DNA from: Crotophaga sulcirostris
Taxonomy: Eukaryota; Chordata; Aves; Cuculiformes; Crotophagidae
Length of the DNA stretch: 64,000 bases
NCBI GenBank assembly: GCA_013397455.1
Contig: VYZB01000755.1
Location: 69,656-133,655 of the forward strand
Direction: 5' to 3'
The stretch's first letter is position 1. Each line of letters begins with the position of its first letter. Position numbers and translations under genes: made by a program. This document shows, piece after piece, positions 24,601 through 32,530 of the stretch. The notes under the pieces were generated by a model. It was not told where the DNA came from, made no database searches, and was given only the letters and a program-made list of their open reading frames with translations.

Positions 24601-27600
24601 CTGTCTTTAGATCATGAGTTGTGAAATTATCACAGTTACCAGTGTAATGCTTGGACATTTTGTCTGAAAAGACGTGCTTGGAAGACAAATACTTCTGTAA
24701 TCACATAGTTTTATGCTAAAGTGTAAAGAAGTTGTTTTAAATTATGGTGGTGTTATTTCACTTCATAATTCTCCCAGAGAAAAAGAGAATATATGAGAGG
24801 GTTCTAAGTTAGGAGGTGGATTAGGAATTGTTTCAAAGCAAAATATGCAAAAAGACACAGAAAAGAAAATAGAAAATATATTCTTTTACATGAAGTCTGA
24901 TTTCCCCCCCTAAATGCTTTAGATGAGGAAAAAATGTTTGAAGATGACTCAAGGATATTTTCTATTCATGATCCACCTGGATGCTGGCTATGGGTGGCAG
25001 TTGTAGAGAACAGTTAAATTTTGTGCTGAATTTACAACCGTAATCATACTTCCTTTCTCAAAGTCATAAGCACAGAAATACCTTACTGTTGGTTTAAAGA
25101 TATTGCTTAGATACAGATTAGAATGTCCTAGTTTATATTCTCCTTAAAGAACTACATCATTTTTTCCTTTTTTACTTTATCAGAGGGAGAAAAAATTTTT
25201 TCCTCTATCCTCTTTGTCCCCTTCAGGTTTAGGCCTGTGCCCTCGTAAGGGGAGAGTGCTTATCCTAGATGTATCCATTATATTTTGTTTCTGTGCGTAA
25301 CTAAATTTTTTTTTTAAAGCACAGCTTTTGAAACAGAATAGTACTGATAAAAGACATTTACGCTGACATGTTAAAAAGTCCGATACCAGACTTACGGATT
25401 TGAAGAACAGGAACTTTTACACCATAAAAGAGGAGGATCACAAAAAAGGCAGGGTGGGGGAGTGGGATTATATTAAGAAATCCTTTGAAATATTAATAGC
25501 AGAACAGAGACACCATCCCAATGGACCCAACGGATGTATTATCTGCTATTGAATATATGATAGCAAGTTGAAAGATCCCTGAAAGATGATGCAATTCCAA
25601 AACCTTTCCATTTCCTGTCTGGAAAACTCTGTATTTTTAGTTTGAACCATAGTAGGTATGAAATTAACTTACTAATAATATTATTAAATTTTAAACTCTT
25701 GGAAAGAACACCAGAAGTAATTTTATAACATTACTTATGTTTCTGTTTCTTGCAGGCAAAAGAAGCCAAACGGTTAAAAGAGTTCTTAGAAGATTATGAT
25801 GATGACAGAGATGATCCAAAATACTACAGGTATGTCTACGTATTGATTTCTAACAACAAAATCTATATGGTTTGTTTTAACACAATTATGGAGTTGTGGA
25901 GTTTGTTTGATGGATTATGTGTCAGTGCAAGGGTCATATAATTATCTAAATTATTTCAGTGTCGCTCGATAAGTGCTAGAGGGAAAATGAGAAACTCCTT
26001 ACTGCTAATGTTAATGTCTGGGGAGTAGCTGCTCCTCCTTATCACTTAGCTTGTGGGTGAGGCAGAGCAGACATCAGTGTAATGTCAAAATAAGGTGGTG
26101 GGGGTAGGGAGAAGGGATCAGGCCTCTCAGAATTTCACAAGGAAGATGTAAATTGTAAGGAGAACAATCTTGTTAACCCTGTAAAGGATGGGGAAGATCC
26201 TTCAGCATGGCACTAACAAATTTGCATCAAACTAATGTAGCAGAACTGGTTCTTGTCAGGTGAAAACCTACAAAATAATTTGATTCTTTTTCTGAGAAGA
26301 TCAGCAGTCACATTCTCTAAATCTGTTTAATGTGATGGGGTAAATTCTATATAGTAATGTTGGGAACTGGTATCTTAGATTCTTTGCTTACAAAAACAGA
26401 GGACACCAGATCCTCTTATGAGTCTGATTTTCATTTAGGGGAAGATACATCTGTATTGGGTATTTCTTGTATTGTGGTACAAGGTTCTTGCTGGTATGTT
26501 CTTTGAAGTACAAAATCCTTATATTTTACAGGGGTAGTGCTCTTCAAAAGAGGCTACGAGACAGGGAGAAAGAGATGGAAGCAGATGAACGGGATAGGAA
26601 AAGGGAAAAGGAAGAATTGGAAGAAATTAGGCAACGCCTTCTGGCAGAAGGACACCCAGATCCCGATGCAGAACTTCAGAGGGTAAGTAGCTCTTGGTCT
26701 GGCAGGAAGAAAAGCTTGTGATTCTGATGGTATTGAGTAAAATTGTGTAGGAGATCTGATAGTTAGTATTTACTCTTTTGACTTTTTCTTAAAAAGAAGT
26801 CCAGATAAGCAGTAAGACCACTGAAAATAAAAAAAATACCTTTCCAGATCTGTGTTTGGATGGACTTTGAAAACAAGTTCAGATTAATCAGTATTTCTGA
26901 TTACAGTGGCAGTAGTTGCATGTATTTGTTCTTGACTAAGAAACTTCTTCAGGAAACAGAGGATCTTTAGCTTCTTTTCAGTGATGGTTTCAAGCAGGCT
27001 TCTTTTTTGCTAATTGTCTGTTTTGTTGTAGATGGAGCAGGAAGCTGAGCGGCGTAGGCAGCCACAAATAAAACAAGAGCCAGAGTCTGAGGAGGAAGAG
27101 GAAGAAAAGGCAGAAAAAGAGGAAAAACGAGAAGAGCCAGAGGAAGAAGAGGAGGAGCCTGAACAAAAGCCCTGCCTTAAACCAACTTTACGACCCATCA
27201 GTTCTGCCCCGTCTGTTTCCTCTGCTAGTGGAAATGCAACCCCTAACACACCTGGTGATGAATCTCCCTGTGGCATTATTATCCCTCATGAAAATTCACC
27301 TGATCAACAACAGCCGGAGGAGCATCGGCCCAGAATAGGACTTAGCCTCAAACTGGGCAAGTTTGCATTTTATTTTAATGTTCTGTATGGGATCAGAGTG
27401 AAAAAAATACCAGGCTGAGTAGCCGCACAGTTTTCTGACTATATTGTATGTTTTGACATACTTATATTAAGTTGTTGTTATCCAGATGCTGTGCTTGATT
27501 TCTCCTATCCAGAAGATACCTTTTATAGATCTCTCTTGTTCCAAAATTAGGAGGGGAAAAAGGGAGAGAAGTTTTTGGCCTTCTCAAGGCTTAATATTTT

Positions 27601-30600
27601 TAGGCATGCTCTAGGCTAGGAGTAGTTGTTTCCACAGGCTTTTTAATCTCTAAATATCTCTTTTAAAATGCCATTGCTACTTTTCATTGATGTAAGTGTA
27701 TGTTAGATTTAAGCTTTAGATACTTCTTATGTTTATTCACAAGCACAATTTTAAAAGAAGAAAACTAAAAACCAGATTAGTTTTTCTTCCCCTTAGAGTA
27801 ACACGATGAATTGATGAGAATTCTGAGTATAGAGTTCCTTAGTACTTCAGCAATATCCTGTTGTTTTTCAAAATAATCTGGTTTGAGAAGGAGGACTAAG
27901 GATATTTGTATTCCAGAAGGCTTGTGCACTTATTTATTATTTCAGTTAAATTATACTGGGGCTGCAATTTTAGCTCACACTGTGTTAGATTTGGAAAGGA
28001 GAGAAGACTGTATGCTGCAAGGCTGACTGATTAATGCTTTTCCTACAGCTAGATTAGTTGCAACCTTTCACTCCTGTGCTCTGCCTGTGGTAAGGTTTGA
28101 ACTCAGGCTATTGTCCTCCCTCAGTGGGGGTGCTAATTGGTTTCACAGCAGAGAAAAAGGACCACATTTTTCAAAAATCTAGAACAAACTCTATTTGACA
28201 TCTTTATCTCTTCTGCTGTTTTTATAACAGAGTTTGAGAGATTAAAATGCTGTTGCTAGGTGCTCACAGACATTTATATAACATACACACCAATATTCCT
28301 CAAGAAACTTATGAAGAGCAAACTGGCTTTGGTTGCAGTTTATGGATATGTTCTTCTGTCTTTTGGGTTGTAGGTGCCTGCAATAGTCCTAATCAGCCCA
28401 ATGCAGTAAAAAGGAAGAAGCTTGCTGTGGATAGTGTTTTCAATAAATTTGATGATGAAGACAGTGATGATGTGCCCCGGAAAAGGAAACTTGTCCCCCT
28501 GGATTATGGAGATGAAGATAAAAGCAATATCAAAGGCAGCGTCAATACAGAAGAAAAACGCAAACATATTAAAAGTCTCATTGAGAAGATTCCCACAGCA
28601 AAACCAGAGCTCTTTGCTTATCCTCTTGACTGGTCAATTGTGGATTCAGTAAGTGGATTTCTTTTAATTTTTTTCCAAACGAACCTTGGAATTGAATACA
28701 GAAACAATGTTGCTGGAACACCAGCGTACTGGAGCATCATCATCAAATGGAATCAAACTTGAGTACTGTATTTCTTGTCCACGTATAATACTTACACTGA
28801 AGTATGCCTGCTTATTTTTGTTAGGTCTCTCCTGAATTGTTGCTACAAATTGCCTAGGAGTTTCTTGGAAGGGGGAGGAAAAGGTCTTGTAAAACCATGT
28901 TTGAATGGCTGTCAGAAATACTTGCAGATGCCAAATCATTAAGGGTTATCTCATGGATACCAAAATGTATTTTCTCTGAATAGAAATTTTCTCTTCTAGC
29001 TGCCTATCTGGCAGTATCATTTCAAGACAGTAAAGTTATGAAAATTATGGTCTTTTTTTCTTTTTCCAGACACTAATGGAACGTCGAATTAGACCGTGGA
29101 TCAACAAGAAAATAATAGAATATATTGGTGAAGAAGAAGCCACGCTAGTTGACTTTGTTTGTTCTAAGGTTAGTATCTTCCACTTGCTTTCTGGAATCTG
29201 GCTTTTGCTCCCTATTTAAGCTGCAGCAGTGACTGCAGTATCTTTGTTTGAAGGCAGTTTGTTCTTAGCTTCTCTGTAAGCTGTGATGTTTGTCAGCAGA
29301 GACAGTTAGTGTACTTGGAATCAATAGGTACCCTGATGTTTTACAAGTTGCTTCCTTTAATGCTTATGCACAATATGTACGTGCTATATACATATACATT
29401 TAGAACTGGATAAAGAAATGAGTAGTTGATAAGAACAGCTCTTTTAACTGATAATTTTATATTTAGATTTCAGACTTAATACCTCATTGGCCTTTAACAC
29501 TTTTAACTGAAAGACAGGATTTGTGTGAATTCAGGGGGATAAAAGGCAGTAGCTTGACTTTACATACACTTTTGGATCAACTAGATTAACTTCTTAAAAC
29601 TTTTTAGATGCTGTTGTTGCTTTAGGCATGAACAAATAGAAAGGTTTTGGAGCATGGGTGGCAAACACAAGGCCCGTGGGCCAAATCCAGCCCTCCACCT
29701 TGTTTTATTTGGCCCAGGACCTTGTTTCTCCCCAGGGGCAGCACTGAGCTCCTTGTCCTTGTGCTCCTGCCAGTGCTGGGCACGTGTGCAGCGTTGAGAC
29801 CCACGTTACGCTGCAGGAGCAGGAGGATGTGGCCCCCGGTGAAAATGAGCTTTACCACCCCTGTTTTAGAGTTAGCATTGAGTCATTCTTTTATACCATT
29901 TAGCTGTTGCATGACGTGTTTAAACTAAGCTCTTCATTGCTTCTTCCATCAAATTACAAACTAAATTCTAACAACTTGCCTTTTAAAATCTGTCATGAAA
30001 ACTTATGGCTTTTCATCAACAGTGAATTTCAAAAACTCCTTTTACTCACTTTCATAATGGCTTGTCTAAGTTTATCTCTTAGGGTTACTGTATGAGAGGG
30101 AAAGCAAGTGACAGTATTGTGGTACAAGTGATTAGGAGAAAGTGAAAAGCAGTTTATTATTTGTCAAGGTTAGGTTTTTTTATATATATACTTATTTTTT
30201 TATATACATATATATTAAAAGCCATTTTCTGGTATTGAAAGACAACTTATTTGATCCGGAAAGAAAATTGAAATACTCTACTGTATTTTCCATCTGCCAG
30301 TTATGAAGAGTGATACAGGAAGAATTTTGCTTTTCTCAGTTCCATTAAAAATTCATCATTGAAAGAAGGGGAGGTTATCCTTTAAATTAGGAGAGCTTCA
30401 TTGAAGATGCAAGAATAGCCAGCAAACACAGGACCCGTTGAGTCTCTGGAGCTTCCAAGTACTTGTTCCTCAGTAACAAGCTATGAACTGGCACTTGCTA
30501 TGATGGAATCTGATGTAGTTTAATACTAATTTTTGCCCTGGCTAATACTGGGAACAAATGAACTGCAAATAGTTTTGCATGTGCAAAGCATTCAAAATCC

Positions 30601-31929
30601 TTGAGAAGTAATTGTTCATGCAAAGATGTTTGTATGATTTACTCAGAGTTTTCAGACTAAAACCATTTATTTCTTCCAGGTTATGGCTCACAGCTCACCA
30701 CAGAGCATACTGGATGATGTTGCCATGGTAAGCAGAAATGTTGTAACTGACACCACCACCTACATTATACTGAAGCTAACAGTCAATTGTGCAAAATAGT
30801 AGGAGTCCATAACAGAAATATTTGGCATTCATAGAACATGCACAGAAAACGTGCATTAGATGTGAAAGCTGTTTTGATTAAGCAGATTGTGTTAGCACAG
30901 GCGTGATTTTGCAGTCACAGCATCCAGGTAGAATTACTGATTGCTGTTCAGTATTTCTTAGTATTCAGAAATGTATAACAAAGATTCTGTCCCTAATAGT
31001 AGAGGTAAGAATCAAAAATAACAGAACTGTATCAGAAATACCAACTTCTGTTCCTTCTCATTCATGTAACTAGATTTTTAAAATTAGTGGCTTAGGGAGT
31101 ATATTCCAAATTAATAAGCAAAAAGTGATTTTCTCTAGAACAGTAAAAATAACATTTTTTGTCTGGTATAGGAAGAGAGAAACTTGATTAAATAATGTTA
31201 GTGTTTCACCATGTTTTCATGCACTGAAAGGTGAATAAAAACTAATTGTTCACTCTCTTCCAATAAGGAAACTTGAAGGCAAAGTTGGTAAGAGCCAGAT
31301 TCACAGTGGAAGTTACTAGTCACACCAAGAACAACCTGCTAGGTGACCTGGGGAACTTCCTAAGAGATCTTGTGCATGCGAAAGGTTTGCATGGATTTAA
31401 GAAAAGCCTGGATAATAAGTTCAAAGAAGAGAAACCCTTTGAGGGATTACTTAATAAATAGCCAAGGAAGTTCCAAAGTGAAAGTGTGTTGAGACTAGGA
31501 GAGAATTAAGGGAAAATACCACATGTACATGTCCTGTTCTTGCATTCATCCCAAGCCTGCCATTTCTCTGCTTCTTCCTGAGGTACTTTTGGAGACTAGG
31601 ATACTGATCTCTTAGTGCTCAACAGCTGCATTATACAAGTATATAATTAGAGCCTAGTCAAGTCAGACAATAATGCAGGACAGACAAACTCACTAAAATT
31701 TTATCCAGTGTCTCCCTCAAAGGCTTAACTTGGATGACACTACCTCCACTTTGTAGTTCTGATGTATCTAAAATTAATCTTTATAATTGGAATGCCTAGC
31801 CTAAAAAGTAATCTATAAAATGTCTATTTCCCACAGGTACTAGATGAAGAAGCTGAAGTTTTCATAGTCAAAATGTGGAGGCTGTTGATATACGAGACAG
31901 AAGCAAAGAAGATTGGTCTAGTGAAATAA
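6531..31929 (+). CDS. RBM25: RBM25, RNA-binding motif protein 25 (18 coding exons, 839 aa)
   Basis: Joined exons: 6531-6636, 10278-10327, 11764-11934, 12240-12297, 13483-13643, 16180-16362, 18529-18582, 18838-18921, 22511-22791, 23719-23935, 24262-24351, 25756-25829, 26532-26682, 27032-27356, 28374-28648, 29070-29168, 30680-30727, 31837-31929. The sum is 2520 nt with every phase consistent. The product is nearly collinear with human RBM25. In order it shows a Pro-rich N-terminus (1-60), an RRM (about 87-166; RNP2 VFVGNI at 90-95, RNP1 around 126-135), a long Arg/Glu/Asp-rich low-complexity region (about 285-560), an acidic segment with an IKQEP SUMO-type motif (exon at 27032), and a C-terminal PWI domain (about 746-839). 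The family is a nuclear-speckle, U1 snRNP-associated splicing regulator; it influences 5' splice-site choice, including BCL-X. The start is the first ATG in its exon and matches the conserved MSFPPHLNRPPMG. One intron is GC-AG. Confidence 0.97.
6637..10277 (+). other. RBM25: RBM25 intron 2
   Basis: 3.6 kb of AT-rich intron, donor GTAAGT, acceptor TTTCTCAG. A purine-rich stretch on the + strand lies at roughly 9160-9560. I see no recognisable repeat or gene in it. Confidence 0.8.
10278..10327 (+). CDS. RBM25: RBM25 coding exon 2 (aa 36-52)
   Basis: 50 nt encoding GTPMIPVPMGIMAPAPT between acceptor TTTCTCAG and donor GTAAGT. It completes the split Gly codon and ends in phase 0. Confidence 0.93.
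10328..11763 (+). other. RBM25: RBM25 intron 3
   Basis: 1.4 kb AT-rich intron ending in a pyrimidine tract and TAG. I see no repeat or RNA gene in it. Confidence 0.8.
11764..11934 (+). CDS. RBM25: RBM25 coding exon 3 (aa 53-109), start of RRM
   Basis: 171 nt, phase 0 at both ends. It encodes the linker VLVPTTVSMVGKHLG and the first half of the RRM, including RNP2 in TTTVFVGNISEKASD. The donor is GTAAGT. Confidence 0.96.
12240..12297 (+). CDS. RBM25: RBM25 coding exon 4 (aa 110-129), RRM
   Basis: 58 nt encoding KCGLVLSWKRVQGASGKLQ plus the first base of an Ala codon. Acceptor AATGCAG, donor GTAATT. It continues the RRM towards RNP1. Confidence 0.94.
12298..13482 (+). other. RBM25: RBM25 intron 5 with a CR1 fragment
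   Basis: 1.2 kb intron. Its only recognisable content is a minus-strand CR1 3' end at about 13109-13262. The acceptor CATTTCAG follows a long pyrimidine tract. Confidence 0.8.
13109..13262 (-). mobile_element. CR1 LINE 3'-end fragment (minus strand)
   Basis: The + strand begins with the tandem octamer ATCATAGA / ATCATAGA, which is the reverse complement of the CR1 terminal ATTCTATG repeats. It continues with GTTGGAAGGGACCT, TCATCCAGTCCAACC, TCTAGATCAGGTTGC and TTCCAGGGATG blocks, all typical of avian CR1 3' ends. It is 5'-truncated, as most CR1 copies are. Confidence 0.9.
13483..13643 (+). CDS. RBM25: RBM25 coding exon 5 (aa 129-182), end of RRM
   Basis: 161 nt. It starts within the Ala codon of AFGFCEY, the RNP1 motif, and finishes the RRM with LLHDLQIGEKKLLVKVD, followed by a Lys-rich tail KAKKKASNG. 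The donor is GTACGT and the exon ends in phase 0. Confidence 0.96.
13644..16179 (+). other. RBM25: RBM25 intron 6
   Basis: 2.5 kb intron. It holds a candidate 33-nt microexon (13752-13784), a C/T-rich stretch (about 15195-15390) and a G/T-rich low-complexity run (about 16005-16080). No other gene is seen. Confidence 0.75.
13752..13784 (+). CDS. RBM25: Candidate in-frame 33-nt cassette microexon of RBM25
   Basis: A pyrimidine-rich acceptor (TTTCTGCCCTTAATTCATTTTAG) precedes 33 nt ending in a GTATGT donor. The surrounding junction is phase 0, so inclusion would add DFDSTTIMNLK between the RRM tail (SNG) and NSRPETT without a stop. It is not part of the human reference protein as I recall it. 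It is supported only by splice signals, length and frame, so it could be chance. Confidence 0.4.
16180..16362 (+). CDS. RBM25: RBM25 coding exon 6 (aa 183-243)
   Basis: 183 nt, phase 0 at both ends. It encodes NSRPETTNDDDEALDEE, then DVLIREYSSELNAPS and the basic run RKKKKEKKED, a plausible nuclear localisation signal. The donor is GTATGT. Confidence 0.95.
16363..18528 (+). other. RBM25: RBM25 intron 7
   Basis: 2.2 kb intron. Contents are a G-run cluster on the sense strand (about 17920-18100, runs of 3-7 G) and a pogo/Tigger-like element (about 18122-18393). The acceptor region is unusual: an 11-A run sits just upstream and the terminal ATTTTCCGCAG is duplicated. Confidence 0.75.
18122..18393. 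mobile_element. Probable pogo/Tigger-like non-autonomous DNA transposon, about 270 bp
   Basis: GAACCTCGCTAATTC (18132-18146) is matched perfectly in inverse by GAATTAGCGAGGTTC (18374-18388). A further inverted copy TGCGAATTAGCGAG (18182-18195) lies inside the left end. The right end reads ...TTCTG|TA, which fits a TA target of Tc1/mariner-pogo elements. The left boundary is less clear and no left TA is visible. There is no transposase. The family assignment is by resemblance of the terminal sequence and is tentative. Confidence 0.5.
18529..18582 (+). CDS. RBM25: RBM25 coding exon 7 (aa 244-261), small in-frame exon
   Basis: 54 nt encoding IFRRFPVAPLIPYPLITK. The acceptor is CCGCAG at 18523-18528, with a second identical CCGCAG 11 nt downstream. 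The donor GTTCGT is a weak match to consensus. With an A-rich upstream region and a length of 54 (divisible by 3), exon skipping would keep the frame. Confidence 0.92.
18838..18921 (+). CDS. RBM25: RBM25 coding exon 8 (aa 262-289)
   Basis: 84 nt, phase 0. It encodes EDINAIEMEEDKRDLISREI and SKFRDTHK after a strong poly-T acceptor. The donor is GTAGTA. Confidence 0.95.
20500..20543 (+). other. RBM25: Candidate 44-nt poison exon in RBM25
   Basis: ATTGCAG precedes a 44-nt stretch ending CTGAAG before a strong GTAAGA donor. Read in the incoming phase (0) it gives GASIYSTDESEES then TGA, and 44 is not a multiple of 3, so inclusion would trigger nonsense-mediated decay. The GA-rich 3' half looks like an exonic splicing enhancer. 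The pyrimidine tract is poor. Splicing factors often autoregulate by such exons, but no such exon is known to me for this gene. Confidence 0.3.
21302..21316 (+). other. RBM25: Candidate 15-nt in-frame microexon in RBM25
   Basis: A good pyrimidine tract (TTCTCTGGTCCCTGTGCCC) and GGCAG acceptor are followed 15 nt later by CAG|GTAAGA. Inclusion would add KNTYQ between DTHK and KLEEE. It could equally be a chance donor-acceptor pair. Confidence 0.25.
22511..22791 (+). CDS. RBM25: RBM25 coding exon 9 (aa 290-383), Arg/Glu repeat region
   Basis: 281 nt beginning KLEEEKGKKEKERQEIEKER, then alternating RE and RD dipeptides and ending ERSSDRNKDRSRS. The coding strand is almost pure purine plus C. The region is expected to form a charged single helix or disordered segment used for speckle targeting. 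Acceptor TTTTTAG, donor GTAAAT, phase 2 end. The long antisense frames are shadows of the repeat. Confidence 0.95.
22792..23718 (+). other. RBM25: RBM25 intron 10
   Basis: 0.9 kb AT-rich intron between the two Arg/Glu repeat exons. It ends in a poly-T tract and TTCAG. No feature is recognised in it. Confidence 0.8.
23719..23935 (+). CDS. RBM25: RBM25 coding exon 10 (aa 383-455), Arg/Glu repeat region
   Basis: 217 nt. REKSRD is followed by about 40 residues of near-perfect RE dipeptides, then KDKKRDREEDEEDAYERR and KLERKLREKEAAYQE. The DNA is a GA-rich hexamer-like repeat, so copy number is prone to slippage or assembly error. The donor is GTAAAT and the exon ends in phase 0. Confidence 0.95.
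24262..24351 (+). CDS. RBM25: RBM25 coding exon 11 (aa 456-485)
   Basis: 90 nt, phase 0. It encodes RLKNWEIRERKKSREYEKEA then EREEERRREM, a highly charged helix. Acceptor TTGTAG, donor GTAAAG. Confidence 0.95.
24352..25755 (+). other. RBM25: RBM25 intron 12
   Basis: 1.4 kb AT-rich intron with nothing recognisable. The acceptor is TTCTTGCAG. Confidence 0.8.
25756..25829 (+). CDS. RBM25: RBM25 coding exon 12 (aa 486-510)
   Basis: 74 nt encoding AKEAKRLKEFLEDYDDDRDD and PKYYR (the last codon is split). The donor is GTATGT and the exon ends in phase 2. Confidence 0.95.
25830..26531 (+). other. RBM25: RBM25 intron 13
   Basis: 0.7 kb intron, donor GTATGT, acceptor TTTTACAG. I see nothing in it. 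Confidence 0.8.
26532..26682 (+). CDS. RBM25: RBM25 coding exon 13 (aa 510-560)
   Basis: 151 nt encoding GSALQKRLRDREKEMEADER, a basic/acidic helix, and AEGHPDPDAELQR. The donor is GTAAGT and the exon ends in phase 0. Confidence 0.95.
26683..27031 (+). other. RBM25: RBM25 intron 14
   Basis: 349 nt intron with nothing recognisable. Acceptor TTTGTTGTAG. Confidence 0.8.
27032..27356 (+). CDS. RBM25: RBM25 coding exon 14 (aa 561-669), acidic segment, GC donor
   Basis: 325 nt. MEQEAERRRQPQIKQEPES holds a SUMO-type motif (IKQEP). An acidic Glu-rich run and a Ser/Pro-rich stretch follow, ending RIGLSLKLG. The donor is GC, not GT: CTGG|GCAAGT. The GT four bases further on gives the wrong phase for the next exon, while the GC site joins Gly (G+GT) exactly as in the human protein. 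Confidence 0.93.
27357..28373 (+). other. RBM25: RBM25 intron 15, a GC-AG intron
   Basis: 1.0 kb intron starting GCAAGT and ending GGGTTGTAG. The rest of the donor is strongly complementary to U1, as is typical of GC-AG introns. No repeat seen. Confidence 0.85.
28374..28648 (+). CDS. RBM25: RBM25 coding exon 15 (aa 669-760), start of PWI domain
   Basis: 275 nt. It encodes ACNSPNQPNAVKRKK (human-like ASNSPGQPN), a basic DVPRKRKLVPLDYG segment, and the first helix of the PWI domain in TEEKRKHIKSLIEKIPTAKP, then FAYPLDWSIVDS. The donor is GTAAGT. Confidence 0.96.
28649..29069 (+). other. RBM25: RBM25 intron 16
   Basis: 421 nt intron with nothing recognisable. The acceptor TTCTTTTTCCAG is strong. 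Confidence 0.8.
29070..29168 (+). CDS. RBM25: RBM25 coding exon 16 (aa 761-793), PWI signature
   Basis: 99 nt encoding TLMERRIRPWINKKIIEYIG and EEEATLVDFVCSK. The PWI tripeptide that names the domain is at about 769-771 (RPWINKK). The donor is GTTAGT. Confidence 0.96.
29169..30679 (+). other. RBM25: RBM25 intron 17
   Basis: 1.5 kb intron with a hAT-like element (29653-29863) and an AT-rich low-complexity run with TATATA tracts (about 30176-30225). Confidence 0.8.
29653..29863. mobile_element. Non-autonomous hAT-like DNA transposon, 211 bp
   Basis: The left end reads CATGGGTGGCAAACACAAGG and the right end, inverted, reads CAGGGGTGGTAAAGCTCATT, so the terminal CAGGGGTGG block is shared with one mismatch. 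Flanking 8-mers TTTTGGAG (29645-29652) and TTTTAGAG (29864-29871) match 7 of 8, the expected hAT target duplication. The interior GGCCCGTGGGCCAAATCC is typical of such elements in reptile and bird genomes. Confidence 0.8.
30680..30727 (+). CDS. RBM25: RBM25 coding exon 17 (aa 794-809), PWI
   Basis: 48 nt encoding VMAHSSPQSILDDVAM between TTCTTCCAG and GTAAGC. Phase 0. Confidence 0.95.
30728..31836 (+). other. RBM25: RBM25 intron 18
   Basis: 1.1 kb intron containing an old LINE-like fragment (about 31273-31465). The acceptor is TTTCCCACAG. Confidence 0.75.
31273..31465 (+). mobile_element. Possible ancient CR1/L3-like LINE fragment
   Basis: The stretch translates without stops. Its end, AKGLHGFKKSLDNKF and KEEKPFEGLLN, resembles a recurrent amniote repeat segment (of the form DGFKRGLDKFMEEKSI) from 3' regions of CR1/L3-type LINEs. 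The similarity is from memory. It could also be chance. Confidence 0.4.
31837..31929 (+). CDS. RBM25: RBM25 last coding exon (aa 810-839 and stop)
   Basis: 93 nt encoding VLDEEAEVFIVKMWRLLIYE and TEAKKIGLVK, then TAA at 31927-31929. It finishes the PWI domain exactly where the human protein ends. Confidence 0.97.
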   Translation, partial: VLDEEAEVFIVKMWRLLIYETEAKKIGLVK

Positions 31930-32530
31930 AGCACTCTCCTTGCCTCTAGGGTTCCATTTCAACTTTGGGCTTTTTTTTTTAATCCATCATTCAAAGACTC
32001 TGAATTTTCTCTGTTCTCAGAGACTTGAGACGTGTATTTTTTTATGTAGAAAATGTGAATTCTTTTGTCCTCTGCTCTGAGGCCCCCTTTACCCTTCTCA
32101 GTTAGTTATCTGAATCCTGCATTGGTTCTCTTTATAATTCACAAGGTACAATTACTGGTATGTTTTATAAGCTGCAGCTACTGTACATGCTCTCTGGTAA
32201 TTTTGTTATGTTACTCTGATCCTTGTAAATAATCAGAAAAAAATATGCCCCTGTTTTGCAAAACGTTTGCACTTAATGTGGAACTCTGTCAGTTACAGTT
32301 ACAGACGAAGACAAATGATTTTGCTGCAAATTTATCATTAGGTTTGTTTGGTTTTTTTCATACTCTTCCTCTTTATTTTATGAATGATCAGAATACAATT
32401 TAAAAATAAGTGGCTTGAGCTGCTTTCACAGAACAGCTCTGTGTGTTCACCTGGTCCCCTCATCTGACTCTTCCAGAGGAGTTCCCTCAGACTTCCCATT
32501 CTGATCTGAATAAACCATAGTCTTGGTACT
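31930..32530 (+). other. RBM25: RBM25 3' UTR (shortest form)
   Basis: Follows the TAA stop. The first AATAAA is at 32509-32514, with a G/T-rich stretch just downstream (CTTGGTACTTTGTTGCCC). ATTAAA variants at 32852 and 33371, and AATAAA at 35972, could make longer forms. I cannot tell which are used. Confidence 0.5.
32509..32514 (+). terminator. RBM25: Candidate RBM25 polyadenylation signal AATAAA
   Basis: Canonical hexamer about 580 nt after the stop codon, with a downstream G/T-rich element. Confidence 0.45.

Noticed and set aside
30176..30226. TATATA-rich tract considered as an internal promoter
   Set aside because: It is simple AT low-complexity DNA in an intron, with no GC content change or downstream exon.
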